This document shows, piece by piece, positions 49,599-59,138 of a stretch of DNA of 64,000 nt. A program made the translations under genes and the position numbers. This stretch comes from Corynebacterium efficiens YS-314. GTDB taxonomy: Bacteria > Actinomycetota > Actinomycetes > Mycobacteriales > Mycobacteriaceae. The first letter of the stretch is position 1. Every line of letters starts with the position of its first letter. The notes beneath the pieces were generated by a model. It searched no databases. It worked only from the letters and a program-made list of their open reading frames with translations, and was not told where the DNA came from. Location of the stretch: contig NC_004369.1 of the NCBI RefSeq assembly GCF_000011305.1, forward strand, positions 2,790,001-2,854,000, given 5' to 3'.

Positions 49599-50483
49599 AT
49601 GCCCACCTCATCCGGGAAATCGTCTCTCCCCGGTATCGTCACCACCGTCCTGATCCTCATCGTCCTGGTGACCGTGGGTATCACCGTGATGGTCATGAGG
49701 AGCGCGGACCCCAACCGTACGGACTCACCGGACTCCGGGATATCCACCCTCTATACCGGTGACCCGGCCACCACCCGGGATGCACCCACCGGCCCGGTCC
49801 CGGCCCCCGTCCCCGAACCCGGGACCGTCGCCGACGAGATGGACACCGCTCCCCCACAGACCCCGGATGGCCAGGCCCCTGTGCCCAACGGCCCCACGGT
49901 GATCCGTTATGTCTCTCCGCTCGACCGCGCCGGCACCGTCCAACCGGGGTGGCGACGCATCGATGACCTCGGGGTGCAGAACGTCGGGTGCCACACCGCG
50001 GAGGTGAGCATCCACGATGATGTCTACACCTGTGGGGAACCTTCCCCGGAGACACAGGTCTGTTTCCCCTCCGTCAGCAGGGGCCAGTCCTACTGCGCGA
50101 TCAGTCCCTTCACCACCCAGTATGTGACCGCCACGTTCACCGGCCCCACCCGGGAGATACCGAGCAGGGATCCACACCCCTGGGGTGTGGTGCTGGAGGA
50201 CGGTCGACGCTGCGTGGCCGGCCAGGGCGGTGACTGGGGTGTGCGTGCCGACGGCCACCGGGGTGCCTACTCCTGCAACGGCATCGGCCCCGAGGTGGTG
50301 CTCTCCCACGGGGAAACGCCCGAGATCTTCGATGTCAGTCGTGACCGGTGGACCGTGAAGGTGGGTGAACTGGGTCTGCCGGGTGATTCCCTGCCCCCAC
50401 CCCGGACTGTCGAGGTCACCGAGGTGTACTACGCAGCCTGGGCCAATGAGGGCGCCGATAACTGGGGACGCACCCCCTACTGA
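49599..50483 (+). CDS. Membrane-anchored exoprotein of unknown function
   Basis: A 294-residue protein with one N-terminal membrane helix (about residues 12-34), a Pro/Thr-rich linker (45-105) and an extracytoplasmic domain of about 185 residues with six Cys (VGCHTAE, VYTCGEP, QVCFPS, SYCAIS, RRCVAG, YSCNG), likely three disulfides. I do not recognise the domain. The ATG at 49599 has AAGGA 7 bases upstream; an in-frame ATG at 49530 gives a poor leader. It converges on the GH3 lipoprotein gene, 13 bases away. Confidence 0.7.
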   Translation: MPTSSGKSSLPGIVTTVLILIVLVTVGITVMVMRSADPNRTDSPDSGISTLYTGDPATTRDAPTGPVPAPVPEPGTVADEMDTAPPQTPDGQAPVPNGPTVIRYVSPLDRAGTVQPGWRRIDDLGVQNVGCHTAEVSIHDDVYTCGEPSPETQVCFPSVSRGQSYCAISPFTTQYVTATFTGPTREIPSRDPHPWGVVLEDGRRCVAGQGGDWGVRADGHRGAYSCNGIGPEVVLSHGETPEIFDVSRDRWTVKVGELGLPGDSLPPPRTVEVTEVYYAAWANEGADNWGRTPY

Positions 50484-50496
50484 CCGTCCGCAGCGC

Positions 50497-51687
50497 CTAC
50501 TGCTCCGGGATGTGCTGCATCTGCACCCTGAGCGCGGACTCCAGCATCTGCTCACGGGGATACTCCCCGCTGGTCACGGCGGCATCGACACGGTCGATGG
50601 CGGCCGACAGGGAGAAGAAATCTATCCACAACGCCTGATCCGCGCCCGCCCGGAGGGAGGCCAGCACCGCCTCCGCGGGGCTGTGGGTGGCCGCGATCGC
50701 ACTCATACCGGACAGGTCGTCGGTGTACACCACCCCGTCATAGGGAACCCCACCGGGATAATCACCGGTGCGCAGCAGCTCATAGGTCGCGGGGTCCAGG
50801 GTGGAGGGCACACCGTCGGTCCCCAGCCCGGGGACAACCATGTGCCCGACCATGACTGCCCCATCCGTCTGTTCCAGGGCCGCCCCATAGGGGATGAGGT
50901 CATAGGTCTTCATCTCATCCAGGTGCGGGGTGACCACATCCTGGGTGTGACTGTCACCGCTGGCACGCCCGTGGCCGGGGAAATGCTTGAACACCGGGAT
51001 GATCCCGGCGTTCTCCAGGCCCCGGGCGAAGGCGGTGGCATAGGTAGCGGCGATCTCCGGGTTGTCGGAGAAGGACCGGTCCCCCACCACGGGCAGCCCC
51101 CAGGCATCCACATCCACCACAGGCGCGAAGTTGACGTTGATCCCATGGGCGGCCAGACCGGTGCCGAGGATCTCCGCGAGGTCCTCCACCTGTTCCGGGG
51201 TCATGGTCTGGGCCATCACCCGGGGCGCGGGGAAATCCCCGAGCAGGTGGGTGGCACGCTGGACACGGCCGCCCTCGAAGTCGATGCTGACCGAGAAATC
51301 CCGGCCGACGATCTCACGCAATGCCACGATGTTCCGCCCCGGTTCGGTGAGCAGATTCTCATCGGTCCAGGATCCGATGAAGATCCCGCCCGCCCCCTGG
51401 TTGAGGGCCTCGAGTGCCTGATCGAAATTGCCCACCCCGACCATCATCAGGGATGCCACCTGAGCACGCTGGTCGGTGGGTAGCTGGGCCCGGGCGAGGT
51501 CCTCACGCGTGGGCGCGGGAGGCTCACTCGAGGTGGTCGTGGAGGAGGATGGTGCCGGGGCCTCCGGGGCCGCTGCCGAACCGGTCTCGCTGGAGGGCTG
51601 GGAGGTAGGCGTCGACAAGCTCCCGTCAGAACAACCCGCCAGGAACAGGCAGGCGAGGAGGACAATGGCGAGGGGTTGCTTCAGCAC
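50497..51687 (-). CDS. Glycoside hydrolase family 3 lipoprotein (beta-N-acetylhexosaminidase type)
   Basis: A 396-residue exported enzyme: signal peptide with lipobox LAGC (Cys 19), a Ser/Thr/Pro linker (20-60), then a GH3 barrel. NVNFAPVVDVD and the loop VFKHFPGHGRASGDSH, the hallmark of NagZ-type hexosaminidases with the catalytic His, are present. The nucleophile Asp is in VVYTDDLSGM. It should remove N-acetylglucosamine from cell-wall or other glycans outside the membrane. GTG start. No second GH3 domain, as usual for NagZ. Confidence 0.88.
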   Translation of the reverse strand: MLKQPLAIVLLACLFLAGCSDGSLSTPTSQPSSETGSAAAPEAPAPSSSTTTSSEPPAPTREDLARAQLPTDQRAQVASLMMVGVGNFDQALEALNQGAGGIFIGSWTDENLLTEPGRNIVALREIVGRDFSVSIDFEGGRVQRATHLLGDFPAPRVMAQTMTPEQVEDLAEILGTGLAAHGINVNFAPVVDVDAWGLPVVGDRSFSDNPEIAATYATAFARGLENAGIIPVFKHFPGHGRASGDSHTQDVVTPHLDEMKTYDLIPYGAALEQTDGAVMVGHMVVPGLGTDGVPSTLDPATYELLRTGDYPGGVPYDGVVYTDDLSGMSAIAATHSPAEAVLASLRAGADQALWIDFFSLSAAIDRVDAAVTSGEYPREQMLESALRVQMQHIPEQ

Positions 51688-51814
51688 GGTTACCCACTAT
51701 AGGAACAGAACATGAGTTTTTCTTAATCCTTTCCCGCGACCGGGCTAAGCTGGATCGCACTGTCCTCGAGTACCAGCACCGAGCACCAGCACAGAGACCG
51801 CGGAGGAACGCATC

Positions 51815-52282
51815 ATGCCGGAGAGCCCCGAGACCACCATGCTCATCGCCTATGACGGGTCCGCCGAGGCCCGTCGGGCGCTGGAATACGCGGCCCGCCT
51901 GCTGCGGCCCCGGAAGGTGGAGATCCTCACCGCGTGGGAACCGCTGCACCGTCAGGTTGCCCGTGCGATCACCCTGACCCAGGTCAGCGCCGATGATGAG
52001 GACCCCGCCTACCTGACCGCACGCGATCACTGCCGCGAGGGCGTGGCCCTGGCGGAATCCCTCGGACTGCAGGCCCGCGCCCACATGGTGGAATCCGCCA
52101 CCGCGATCTGGAGCGCCATCGTGGATGCGGCGGTGGAGCTGCGCCCCGATGTGATTGTCACCGGTACCCGGGGCATCACGGGGTGGAAATCCCTGTGGCA
52201 GTCCTCCACGGCCGACAATGTGGTGCACCATGCCGGCATCCCCGTTTTCGTTGTTCCACCATTGGCTACCGACGGGGACTAG
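51815..52282 (+). CDS. Universal stress protein (UspA family)
   Basis: A 155-residue cytoplasmic protein with the Usp fold: strand MLIAYDGSAEARRALEYA with the ATP-contacting Asp, and the C-terminal ATP-binding loop VTGTRGITGWKSLWQSS-like (G-x-x-G-x9-G-S region in variant form), then a final strand VFVVPP. The loop differs from the strict G-2X-G-9X-G(S/T) pattern. Role in stress response inferred from family. Confidence 0.85.
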   Translation: MPESPETTMLIAYDGSAEARRALEYAARLLRPRKVEILTAWEPLHRQVARAITLTQVSADDEDPAYLTARDHCREGVALAESLGLQARAHMVESATAIWSAIVDAAVELRPDVIVTGTRGITGWKSLWQSSTADNVVHHAGIPVFVVPPLATDGD

Positions 52283-52303
52283 CTGGTAGTCTCGACACTC
52301 GTC

Positions 52304-52561
52304 ATGGCTTATGAAACTGATTCACTAAACCGTCGCACGATCGGTCCCGCGGTCGCCAGTGCGGTGGTGGGCATTGCCCTCGGCGCTGTCGCCGTAGCCG
52401 GTGTGTCCGTGCTCGCGGGGCAGGACACCGTCCCCTCCTCCAATGCGGTGACCGCCGATGATGCCCTGCTCGGTGGTCCCGAATACGGTTCCCGCCAGGC
52501 GGCTCAGGTCGGCGAGGCAACCCAGGACGGCGAGTCTGCCGCCTCCGGCCAGTTCGACTGA
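52304..52561 (+). CDS. DUF2613-type small membrane protein
   Basis: An 85-residue protein with one membrane helix (IGPAVASAVVGIALGAVAVAGV, residues about 13-40) and a polar, probably periplasmic tail. Such DUF2613 proteins occur next to aftD in corynebacteria. Function unknown. It ends 23 bases before aftD, so the two are probably co-transcribed. Confidence 0.8.
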   Translation: MAYETDSLNRRTIGPAVASAVVGIALGAVAVAGVSVLAGQDTVPSSNAVTADDALLGGPEYGSRQAAQVGEATQDGESAASGQFD

Positions 52562-52584
52562 TCCACCCTGGTCGAGGCTGGTCC

Positions 52585-55500
52585 ATGAAACGGCTGATCG
52601 CCGGTGTCCACGTTCCCGCCTGGCTGATGCTGGGTCTGCTGGTCTTCCTGCAACCCGTCGGGCAGGTCGCCGCGGACACCAAACTGGATCTCACCCTCAA
52701 CCCCGCCGGGTTCCTCGCTGGTGCCCTGCACGCCTGGACCGATGATTTCACCCTCGGGCAGCTGCAGAACCAGGCCTATGGGTACCTCTTCCCGCAGGGT
52801 CTGTTCTTCCTCCTCGCCGATCCGCTGCCCGACTGGGTTGCACAGCGGTTGTGGTGGTGGCTCACCCTCGGCGTGGGCTTTTCCGGCTTCTACCTGCTGG
52901 TTTCGTGTCTGGGGATAGGCTCAGTTCCCCTGCGCGTCATCGCCGCCACCCTCTACGCGCTCTCCCCGCGCACCCTGACCACCCTGACCGCGATCTCCTC
53001 GGAGACCTGGCCGGCGATGGTGGCTCCGTGGATCTGCCTCCCGCTGCTCCATAGGCGTATCGACGCCCGCTCCATCGCCCTCTCCCTCATCCCGGTCGCG
53101 ATGATCGGCGCGGTCAACGCCACCGCCACCCTCGCCGCCCTCATCCCCGCGGCGCTCATCCTCGCTTATCGACGCCAGTGGCTCCCCGCCGTGCTCTGGT
53201 CCCTGGGTGTCCTGGCTGTCAACAGCTGGTGGATCGGCCCGCTGCTGGTGCTGGGCCGGTATGCCCCGCCGTTCACCGAGTTCATCGAGAGCGCCGCCGT
53301 GACCACCAACTGGTTGAACCCGGTGGAGATCCTACGGGGCACCACCAGCTGGACGCCATTTGTGGACACCGAACGCCAGGCCGGGTATCTGCTGGTCAAC
53401 GATCCGCTGTTTGTCATGCTCACCGTGATCGTTGCGGCGCTCGGGCTGGCTGGTCTGGCGCTGATGAGACGCCGCGGCCTCTGGGTGTTCATGCTGGCCG
53501 TGGGCCTGCTCATCCTGGGTGCCGCCCAGCTGGAACCGGTCCGTGACTTCCTCGACGGCCCCGGCGCGGCGCTGCGCAATATCCACAAATTCGATCTGCT
53601 GGTGCGGATGCCGTTGATGGTGGGTGTGGCGGCGCTGGGCACCCACGTGGGCGTGCCGCGGACGCTGCACCCGGGGCGTCGAGAAGCAGTCGGCATCATG
53701 GTGGTGCTGGTGGCGCTGGGGTCGGTGGCACCCGCGTGGTCCGGGCGTCTGCTCCCCGTGGGCACCTGGGATGAGGTGCCGTCCTACTGGTACGAGGCCA
53801 CAGACTTCATCAATGACCACGCCTCCGGGACCCGCACCCTCATCCTGCCCGGTTCCCCCTTCGCCCGACAGGACTGGGGATGGACCCGCGATGAACCCGC
53901 CCAACCCCTGCTCGAGGTGCCGTGGGCTGTCCGCGATGCGATCCCACTGGTTCCCCCGGAGGCGATCCGTGGGCTGGACGGCCTGGAGGACTCCCTCTCC
54001 GATGAGGCACTCAAACGCCTCGGTATCGGCGCGGTGATTGTGCGCCATGATCTCCTGGCCGATCCGGACACCCCCGAGCTCGATGCGGAGAAGCACACCT
54101 TCGGTGAGGTGGATGTGTATCTGCTGGATACTGAACGAGACATGTGGCTCAGTGACGTCGATACGCCCACGGTGGCCGGCGGCGGGGAGATCCTGTCGCT
54201 GCTGGACACTCTCGGCGGCCACTCACCGCGCCGGCTGGTGGAGTCCGATGCGCTGATCGTCACCGACACCCCACAGCTGGTGGGCACCAACTACGGCAAC
54301 GGGGATTCCTCCGCCGCGCTGGCGGATCAGTCCGAGACCGAGGTGCGCAACCGCATCGTGGACTACCCTTCCGCCGGGCCGATGACGAAGGTGGAGACGC
54401 AGGGCTCCATAAGCGTGTCCTCCTCGGCCTCCGATGCGACAAGTTTCGGGGGATCGAACCCGGGCAGATCCCCCAATGCGCTGGTGGATGGCCGTGTCGC
54501 CACCAGCTGGTATCCCACCCCGGGGGATCTCAACCCCTGGGTGGAGATCACCGGTTCCGGCACCGGGGTGGAGCTCATCCCGGCCGATGATGTCACCGTG
54601 ACGGTCCGGTCCGGCGAGTCCGTGATCGTGCGGGAACTCAAGCGACGCGAACCGGCCACCTTCGTGCTGCCGGAGGCGTCGGCACGCATCGAGCTCGACC
54701 GCTACGCCGGGATAGCCGAGATCACCATGGACGGGCTGTCGCGCACCATCACCGTCCCAGACACCTCCCCCGGTGTGCAGCAGTTCGTGTTCCAACGTCT
54801 CACCGTGCCCACCCCGCACCTGGACCGCGCATTCACCGTGCCACGGGACATGACCGTCACCGTCGCCGCCGAGTCCTGCCACAACATCCAGCTCAACGAC
54901 GAGTGGATCGACTGTGGCCCCCTCGACCTGCCCCGTGGCGAGTACCTCCTGCGCACCACCTCGCAGTGGGTGACCCTCACCGACACCGCCCCCGCCGCCA
55001 CCGCGGTGCCCACCGGCACCACCATCGGGGCCTCCCCGGTGGACAGGTTGCTACTCACCTCGCGCGCCTCCAACCCGGGCTCGCGTGCGCTTCTCGACGA
55101 CCAACCCCTCACCCCCACCACCATCGACGCCGCAGCCCAGGCCTTCATCATCCCCGCAGGCAGCTCCGGGGAGGTGACCTTCTCCTTCGCAGGTGAACGC
55201 CCCTACCGCATCAGTTTGTTCGCCGGCGCTGGCCTGGCCTTGTGTGTTCTCCTGGGGTGCCTGGCAACCATCCGACGCCCCCATCGCCGCGAGTTCTGGC
55301 AGGACCCGGACAACGCCCCCGCCGCGGTGTTGTTGCTGATCCCCGTCCTGGGCTGGTGGTTCATCCCCGCTGTGGCCGCGTGGCTGATCCCCCGCGTCAC
55401 GCTCATCCCCCGCTGGGTCATGGCCTCGGTGCCACTGACCATCGCTGGCCTGTGGTTGGCCCAGGCCCCGTGGCCCTCTGCGACCTACCCCGGGGATTCC

Positions 55501-55596
55501 CCGGCCCTCACCCTCCTGGCTGGCATCTCGGTGGTGGCGGTGTATGCGCCAGTGGGGCGCTGGAGGCGGGCCGGTGCGGCAGATGTTGTCCTGTGA
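52585..55596 (+). CDS. aftD: AftD, alpha-(1->3)-arabinofuranosyltransferase of the cell envelope
   Basis: A 1003-residue GT-C membrane glycosyltransferase (DUF3367), as long as C. glutamicum AftD and shorter than the about 1400-residue mycobacterial one. The N-terminal half has some 11 membrane helices; the first periplasmic loop (ADTKLDLTLNPAGF, with Asp residues) holds the usual GT-C catalytic acid and LHAWTDDFTLGQLQNQAYGYLFP is the family stretch. Residues about 600-870 form carbohydrate-binding-like beta domains, and four helices close the protein. It adds arabinofuranose branches to arabinogalactan from decaprenyl-phosphoarabinose. Its TGA lies inside a palindromic repeat. Confidence 0.9.
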   Translation: MKRLIAGVHVPAWLMLGLLVFLQPVGQVAADTKLDLTLNPAGFLAGALHAWTDDFTLGQLQNQAYGYLFPQGLFFLLADPLPDWVAQRLWWWLTLGVGFSGFYLLVSCLGIGSVPLRVIAATLYALSPRTLTTLTAISSETWPAMVAPWICLPLLHRRIDARSIALSLIPVAMIGAVNATATLAALIPAALILAYRRQWLPAVLWSLGVLAVNSWWIGPLLVLGRYAPPFTEFIESAAVTTNWLNPVEILRGTTSWTPFVDTERQAGYLLVNDPLFVMLTVIVAALGLAGLALMRRRGLWVFMLAVGLLILGAAQLEPVRDFLDGPGAALRNIHKFDLLVRMPLMVGVAALGTHVGVPRTLHPGRREAVGIMVVLVALGSVAPAWSGRLLPVGTWDEVPSYWYEATDFINDHASGTRTLILPGSPFARQDWGWTRDEPAQPLLEVPWAVRDAIPLVPPEAIRGLDGLEDSLSDEALKRLGIGAVIVRHDLLADPDTPELDAEKHTFGEVDVYLLDTERDMWLSDVDTPTVAGGGEILSLLDTLGGHSPRRLVESDALIVTDTPQLVGTNYGNGDSSAALADQSETEVRNRIVDYPSAGPMTKVETQGSISVSSSASDATSFGGSNPGRSPNALVDGRVATSWYPTPGDLNPWVEITGSGTGVELIPADDVTVTVRSGESVIVRELKRREPATFVLPEASARIELDRYAGIAEITMDGLSRTITVPDTSPGVQQFVFQRLTVPTPHLDRAFTVPRDMTVTVAAESCHNIQLNDEWIDCGPLDLPRGEYLLRTTSQWVTLTDTAPAATAVPTGTTIGASPVDRLLLTSRASNPGSRALLDDQPLTPTTIDAAAQAFIIPAGSSGEVTFSFAGERPYRISLFAGAGLALCVLLGCLATIRRPHRREFWQDPDNAPAAVLLLIPVLGWWFIPAVAAWLIPRVTLIPRWVMASVPLTIAGLWLAQAPWPSATYPGDSPALTLLAGISVVAVYAPVGRWRRAGAADVVL

Positions 55597-55624
55597 GCAA
55601 CCCCGCGCTCACAGGACAACAGCT
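55581..55624. repeat. Single copy of the palindromic repeat at the aftD stop
   Basis: A 14-bp perfect stem (55585-55598 with 55607-55620) with an 8-base loop. It shares the core CTGTGAGC and GCTCACAG with the two arrays and aligns to them without gaps. The aftD stop codon TGA (55594-55596) is part of the left arm. Confidence 0.8.
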
Positions 55625-55686
55625 GTCGAAGCAGCCTCGGTACGATATCCCCATCCACGCCCCCTAGAACACCGGAGGATCCACCG

Positions 55687-56181
55687 ATGATTACTCGCCC
55701 CATCGAGCAGCGGGATAATGCGGCGGTGCGGGAGATCATCCGTGAGTCGCTGGAATCACATGGGCTCGCCATCCCCGGTTCGGCGTATTTCGATCCCCAG
55801 CTCGGTGAGCTCGCCCAGTTCTATGACAGTCTTCCGCACGCCGGTTACTGGGTGGTGGAGGTGGAGGGCCGTGTGATGGGTGGTGTCGGCATCGCCCCCT
55901 TCGGCATCGCCCCCTTCGGCACCGCCATCTGCGAGCTGCAGAAACTCTATCTGCGTCCCGAGGTGCAGGGGCGCGGTCTGTCCCGTCTGCTTATGGACGA
56001 GGCCCTGTCCTTCGCGGCCTGCCACTATGGGCAGTGCTATCTGGAGACCACCCACTCACTGCGCACCGCGTGCATTCTGTATGAGAAATACGGCTTCCGG
56101 TTGCTGCCGGAACCGCTACCCGGGTCAGAGCACTCCGCCATGGATGCGTGGTACCTGAAGGATCTCGAACCGCATCCGTGA
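55687..56181 (+). CDS. GNAT-family N-acetyltransferase
   Basis: A 164-residue acetyltransferase. The acetyl-CoA-binding motif A is LRPEVQGRGLSRLLMDEAL near residue 97, after the strand ELQKLYL, and the C-terminal YEKYGFRLL is motif B. Substrate unknown. A repeated 9-base unit codes for a direct repeat (IAPFGIAPFG) in the loop before strand 4. It follows aftD by 90 bases. Confidence 0.85.
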   Translation: MITRPIEQRDNAAVREIIRESLESHGLAIPGSAYFDPQLGELAQFYDSLPHAGYWVVEVEGRVMGGVGIAPFGIAPFGTAICELQKLYLRPEVQGRGLSRLLMDEALSFAACHYGQCYLETTHSLRTACILYEKYGFRLLPEPLPGSEHSAMDAWYLKDLEPHP

Positions 56182-56184
56182 ACA

Positions 56185-56961
56185 TCAGGGGGTCGGGGCC
56201 ATCCGGGAGGCGGGCCGGAAGATCAGATGCATCTGCCCGTCGAGGTCGATGCGTCGCACCGGAATCCGATAGACGGGTTCGAGGATCTCCGGGGTGAACA
56301 CCTCGGCGGGAGGGCCCTGGGCAACCACCTTCCCGTCCTGCAGGATGAGGACGTGGTCGCAGTAGTGGGCGGCCAGGTTGAGATCATGGAGGACCACGAC
56401 ACAGCTGGTGGGCAGTTCCGCCAGGAAACCGAGCACCTCATGTTGGTAACGGATGTCCAGGTGGTTGGTGGGTTCATCCAGCAGGATATGGGTGGCGTCC
56501 TGCACCAGTGCGCGGGCGATGAGGACGCGTTGCCGTTCACCGCCGGACAGGTCCGTGAAGTTCCGCCCCGCCAGGTGCGCCACGCCCACCTGCGCCAGGG
56601 CGTCGGCAACCAGGCATTCATCCTGCAGAGAAGCCCGTGAGGCCAGGCCCTGGTGTGGCATCCGGCCGAGCATGACCAGGTCAGCCACCACCATCGGCAG
56701 GTCCGAGACATGCTCCTGGGCCACCACGGCCAGGGTGCGTGCCAGCTTCTTGCGGGGCACCTTGTGAAGGGGAGTGTTGTTCACCGTGACTGCTCCCCCG
56801 CCCGGTTGCAGGGAACCATAGAGGGTGCGCAACAGGGTGGTTTTGCCACTGCCGTTGGGGCCGACCAGTCCCACCGTGCCCTGGTCGGGGATCGAGATGC
56901 TCACCCCATCCACCACCACGGTGCGGCCGTAGGAGAAGCTGACCCTGTCACCGTGGATCAT
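56185..56961 (-). CDS. ABC transporter ATPase, FecE/BtuD-type
   Basis: A 258-residue ATPase of an importer for iron-chelate, heme or cobalamin. Walker A GPNGSGKTTLL, signature LSGGERQRV, Walker B HILLDEPTNHLD and switch His in VVLHDLNLAAHY are intact. Its ATG overlaps the TGA of the binding-protein gene. Last gene of a permease - binding protein - ATPase operon. Confidence 0.92.
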   Translation of the reverse strand: MIHGDRVSFSYGRTVVVDGVSISIPDQGTVGLVGPNGSGKTTLLRTLYGSLQPGGGAVTVNNTPLHKVPRKKLARTLAVVAQEHVSDLPMVVADLVMLGRMPHQGLASRASLQDECLVADALAQVGVAHLAGRNFTDLSGGERQRVLIARALVQDATHILLDEPTNHLDIRYQHEVLGFLAELPTSCVVVLHDLNLAAHYCDHVLILQDGKVVAQGPPAEVFTPEILEPVYRIPVRRIDLDGQMHLIFRPASRMAPTP

Positions 56962-57950
56962 CGGGTCTCCTCGAGGTAACCCGCCAGCTGCTCCAGGCCA
57001 TCGACCGCCAGCGGGCCCGGTGGTTCGGCGTAGCTGAGCAGCATGGGGAGGATGGCGTCGTCACGCACCGCGGTGAGGGCCTCCGCGCCGGGCAGCTCCC
57101 GGGCGGCTGTGCGGATGGCGTCGACTTTGCTGTCGGTGTGCAGGGCGATGATGACATCAGGGTTGCGGCTGATGAGTTCCTCCGCGGTGACCTCGAAGAC
57201 ACGCTCGGTTTCATCGGCGAAGACATTCTCCAGGCCCGCGGCCGTGACCAGCGGATGGGACATGGAACCGGTGCCATAGGCGTAGGTGGCCGGGGAACCC
57301 GGGGTGGGGAATAACACGGCGACGGTACGCTCCTCATCACCCGGCACCGCCTTCATCACCGCCTCGACGCGGTCTTCCAACTCAGCGATGTACCCGGCTG
57401 CGACATCCTCCTTCCCGAAGACCGTGCCATAGAGCTCCACCTGGTCCCAGGCATCATCAAAGGTGACCTCGCCGTCGAGGGACCCGCAGAAGGCCGGTTC
57501 GTCCAGCAGGGGGATGCCATTGGGCCTGAGGGTCTGGCGGTTGACGGTATCGGAGGAACCGATGACCAGGTCCGGGGTGGTGGCCACGACTGTTTCCCGC
57601 GCGATCTGCAGGTGGCCGGTGGCATCCACCTGGTCGGTGAGGGTGGGGATCTGATCCAGTTGGGTGGCCACCTCCTCCCTGTAGTACTCGGTGGGGTACA
57701 ACCCCGCCTTGGCGGTGACCCGGTCAAGCACCCCCAGCGCCGCCAGGGTGGACACCGCGGGGTTGTCCAGCAGGGTCACCCGTTGGGGGACTCCGGCGAA
57801 GGTGACGGTATCCCCACAGTTGTCCACACTGATGGTGTCGGCTGTATTCGTGGGTTGCACCTCAGCATCCCCGGCGGTTGAGCAGCCGGTGACGGACAGC
57901 AGGACCGTGATCGCCCCGAGAGCTGTGGCCAGGCGGATATGGTTGGTCAT
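56958..57950 (-). CDS. ABC transporter substrate-binding lipoprotein (FhuD/FepB class)
   Basis: A 330-residue lipoprotein with lipobox VTGC (Cys near 23) and the class III binding-protein fold: VDNCGDTVTFAGVPQRVTLLDNPAVSTLAALG in the first lobe, then the long backbone helix and PDVIIALHTDSK in the second. Such proteins bind siderophores, heme or corrinoids; which is open. Two Cys (NCGD and AFCGS) may form a disulfide. Confidence 0.88.
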   Translation of the reverse strand: MTNHIRLATALGAITVLLSVTGCSTAGDAEVQPTNTADTISVDNCGDTVTFAGVPQRVTLLDNPAVSTLAALGVLDRVTAKAGLYPTEYYREEVATQLDQIPTLTDQVDATGHLQIARETVVATTPDLVIGSSDTVNRQTLRPNGIPLLDEPAFCGSLDGEVTFDDAWDQVELYGTVFGKEDVAAGYIAELEDRVEAVMKAVPGDEERTVAVLFPTPGSPATYAYGTGSMSHPLVTAAGLENVFADETERVFEVTAEELISRNPDVIIALHTDSKVDAIRTAARELPGAEALTAVRDDAILPMLLSYAEPPGPLAVDGLEQLAGYLEETR

Positions 57951-57971
57951 GGGTGATCGTCTCCAGAGGTG

Positions 57972-59072
57972 TTATGCCGAGGTCCGCATGCGCCGGACCA
58001 GGATGAGCAGGAAGGGGGCTCCCACCAGGGCGGTGATGATGCCGATGGGCATCTCCTGGGGGGCGAGGACGGTGCGGGCGAGGATATCCGCCCATATCAG
58101 GAGGATGGAACCGAGCAGCGCGGCGACGGGCAGTACCGCACGGTGGGCACCACCGACGATCCGGCGCGCCAGGTGCGGAACCACCAGGCCGATGAAGCCG
58201 ATGGATCCGGCCATGGCCACGATGACCCCGACCAGCAGGCAGGACATCACGAGGAGAACCAGTCGGAAGCGGTCCGGGTTGATGCCCAGGGTCAGGGCCG
58301 TCTCATCCCCCGCGGCCAGGGCGTCGAGATGCCGACCCCAGATCATCAGCATCGCAGCAACCGAGCTGACCACCACGATGATGACCGCCAGTGGGCCGTT
58401 CCAGGTGGCCAGGCCCAGTGAGCCGAGCAGCCAGAACATCACGGAACGTGCGCCTTCCGCCGAGTCGGAGGCGAAGACCAGGAAACTGGTGGCCGCGGAG
58501 AGCGCGTACCCGACCGCGACACCGGACATGAGCAACCTCGTGGAGGTCAACCGGCCTGCGCCACGGGCGATGAAGAAGACGAGGAGGGAGGCGACCAGCG
58601 CCCCGAAGAAGGCACTGCCCTGCAGGGCGTAGTCGCCGAATCCGGCGCCCGCACCGAAGAGGACGGCTGCTGCGGCACCGACGCTGGCCCCGGAGTTCAC
58701 GCCGAGGACATAGGGGTCGGCGAGCATGTTGCGCACCAGGGCCTGCAGGATCACCCCGGCCAGTGCCAATCCGGCCCCGACTGCCGCGCCCAGCAGCACG
58801 CGGGGCACCCGGATCTCCCAGACGATCGCATCCTGCGCCACCTGTGTCTGATCAACCAGCCCCATGCCCAGCAGGTGGTGGCCGAGGATCCGGACCGAAT
58901 CGGTCACCGAGATAGCCACCGGCCCGGCGATGATGCCTGCGACCATCGTGCCCACCAGCGCACAGGTCAGTGCCGCACACCACCCCAGAGCGTGTCGACG
59001 CCTGGCGGTGAACCCGAGCGCATCCTGGTCACCCTTGGTTTCCCCCGGGCGCGACCGTAACATAGGTAGCAT
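57972..59072 (-). CDS. ABC transporter permease, FecCD/BtuC family
   Basis: A 366-residue permease with about nine to ten membrane helices. Seen are the family parts RVPRVLLGAAVGAGLALAG, DPYVLGVNSGASVGA and the coupling-helix block GSIGFIGLVVPHLARRIVG. It forms the channel of the importer as a homodimer. Its start ATG (59070-59072) lies inside the palindrome shared with the ArsR gene; a second ATG at 59061-59063 is possible. First gene of the operon. Confidence 0.9.
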   Translation of the reverse strand: MLPMLRSRPGETKGDQDALGFTARRRHALGWCAALTCALVGTMVAGIIAGPVAISVTDSVRILGHHLLGMGLVDQTQVAQDAIVWEIRVPRVLLGAAVGAGLALAGVILQALVRNMLADPYVLGVNSGASVGAAAAVLFGAGAGFGDYALQGSAFFGALVASLLVFFIARGAGRLTSTRLLMSGVAVGYALSAATSFLVFASDSAEGARSVMFWLLGSLGLATWNGPLAVIIVVVSSVAAMLMIWGRHLDALAAGDETALTLGINPDRFRLVLLVMSCLLVGVIVAMAGSIGFIGLVVPHLARRIVGGAHRAVLPVAALLGSILLIWADILARTVLAPQEMPIGIITALVGAPFLLILVRRMRTSA

Positions 59073-59084
59073 GTTTCGATGCTA
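59067..59084. promoter_or_regulatory. Palindromic operator between the ABC operon and the ArsR gene
   Basis: TAGCAT-GTTTCG-ATGCTA is a 6-6-6 inverted repeat between the divergent genes, of the size bound by ArsR/SmtB dimers. It overlaps the annotated permease start, which fits a short or leaderless mRNA that the repressor blocks. Confidence 0.6.
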
Positions 59085-59138
59085 ACACTCAATCACCCGT
59101 TTGACTATGGAACAGCCCGAGAAGCGAAGGACACTGTC

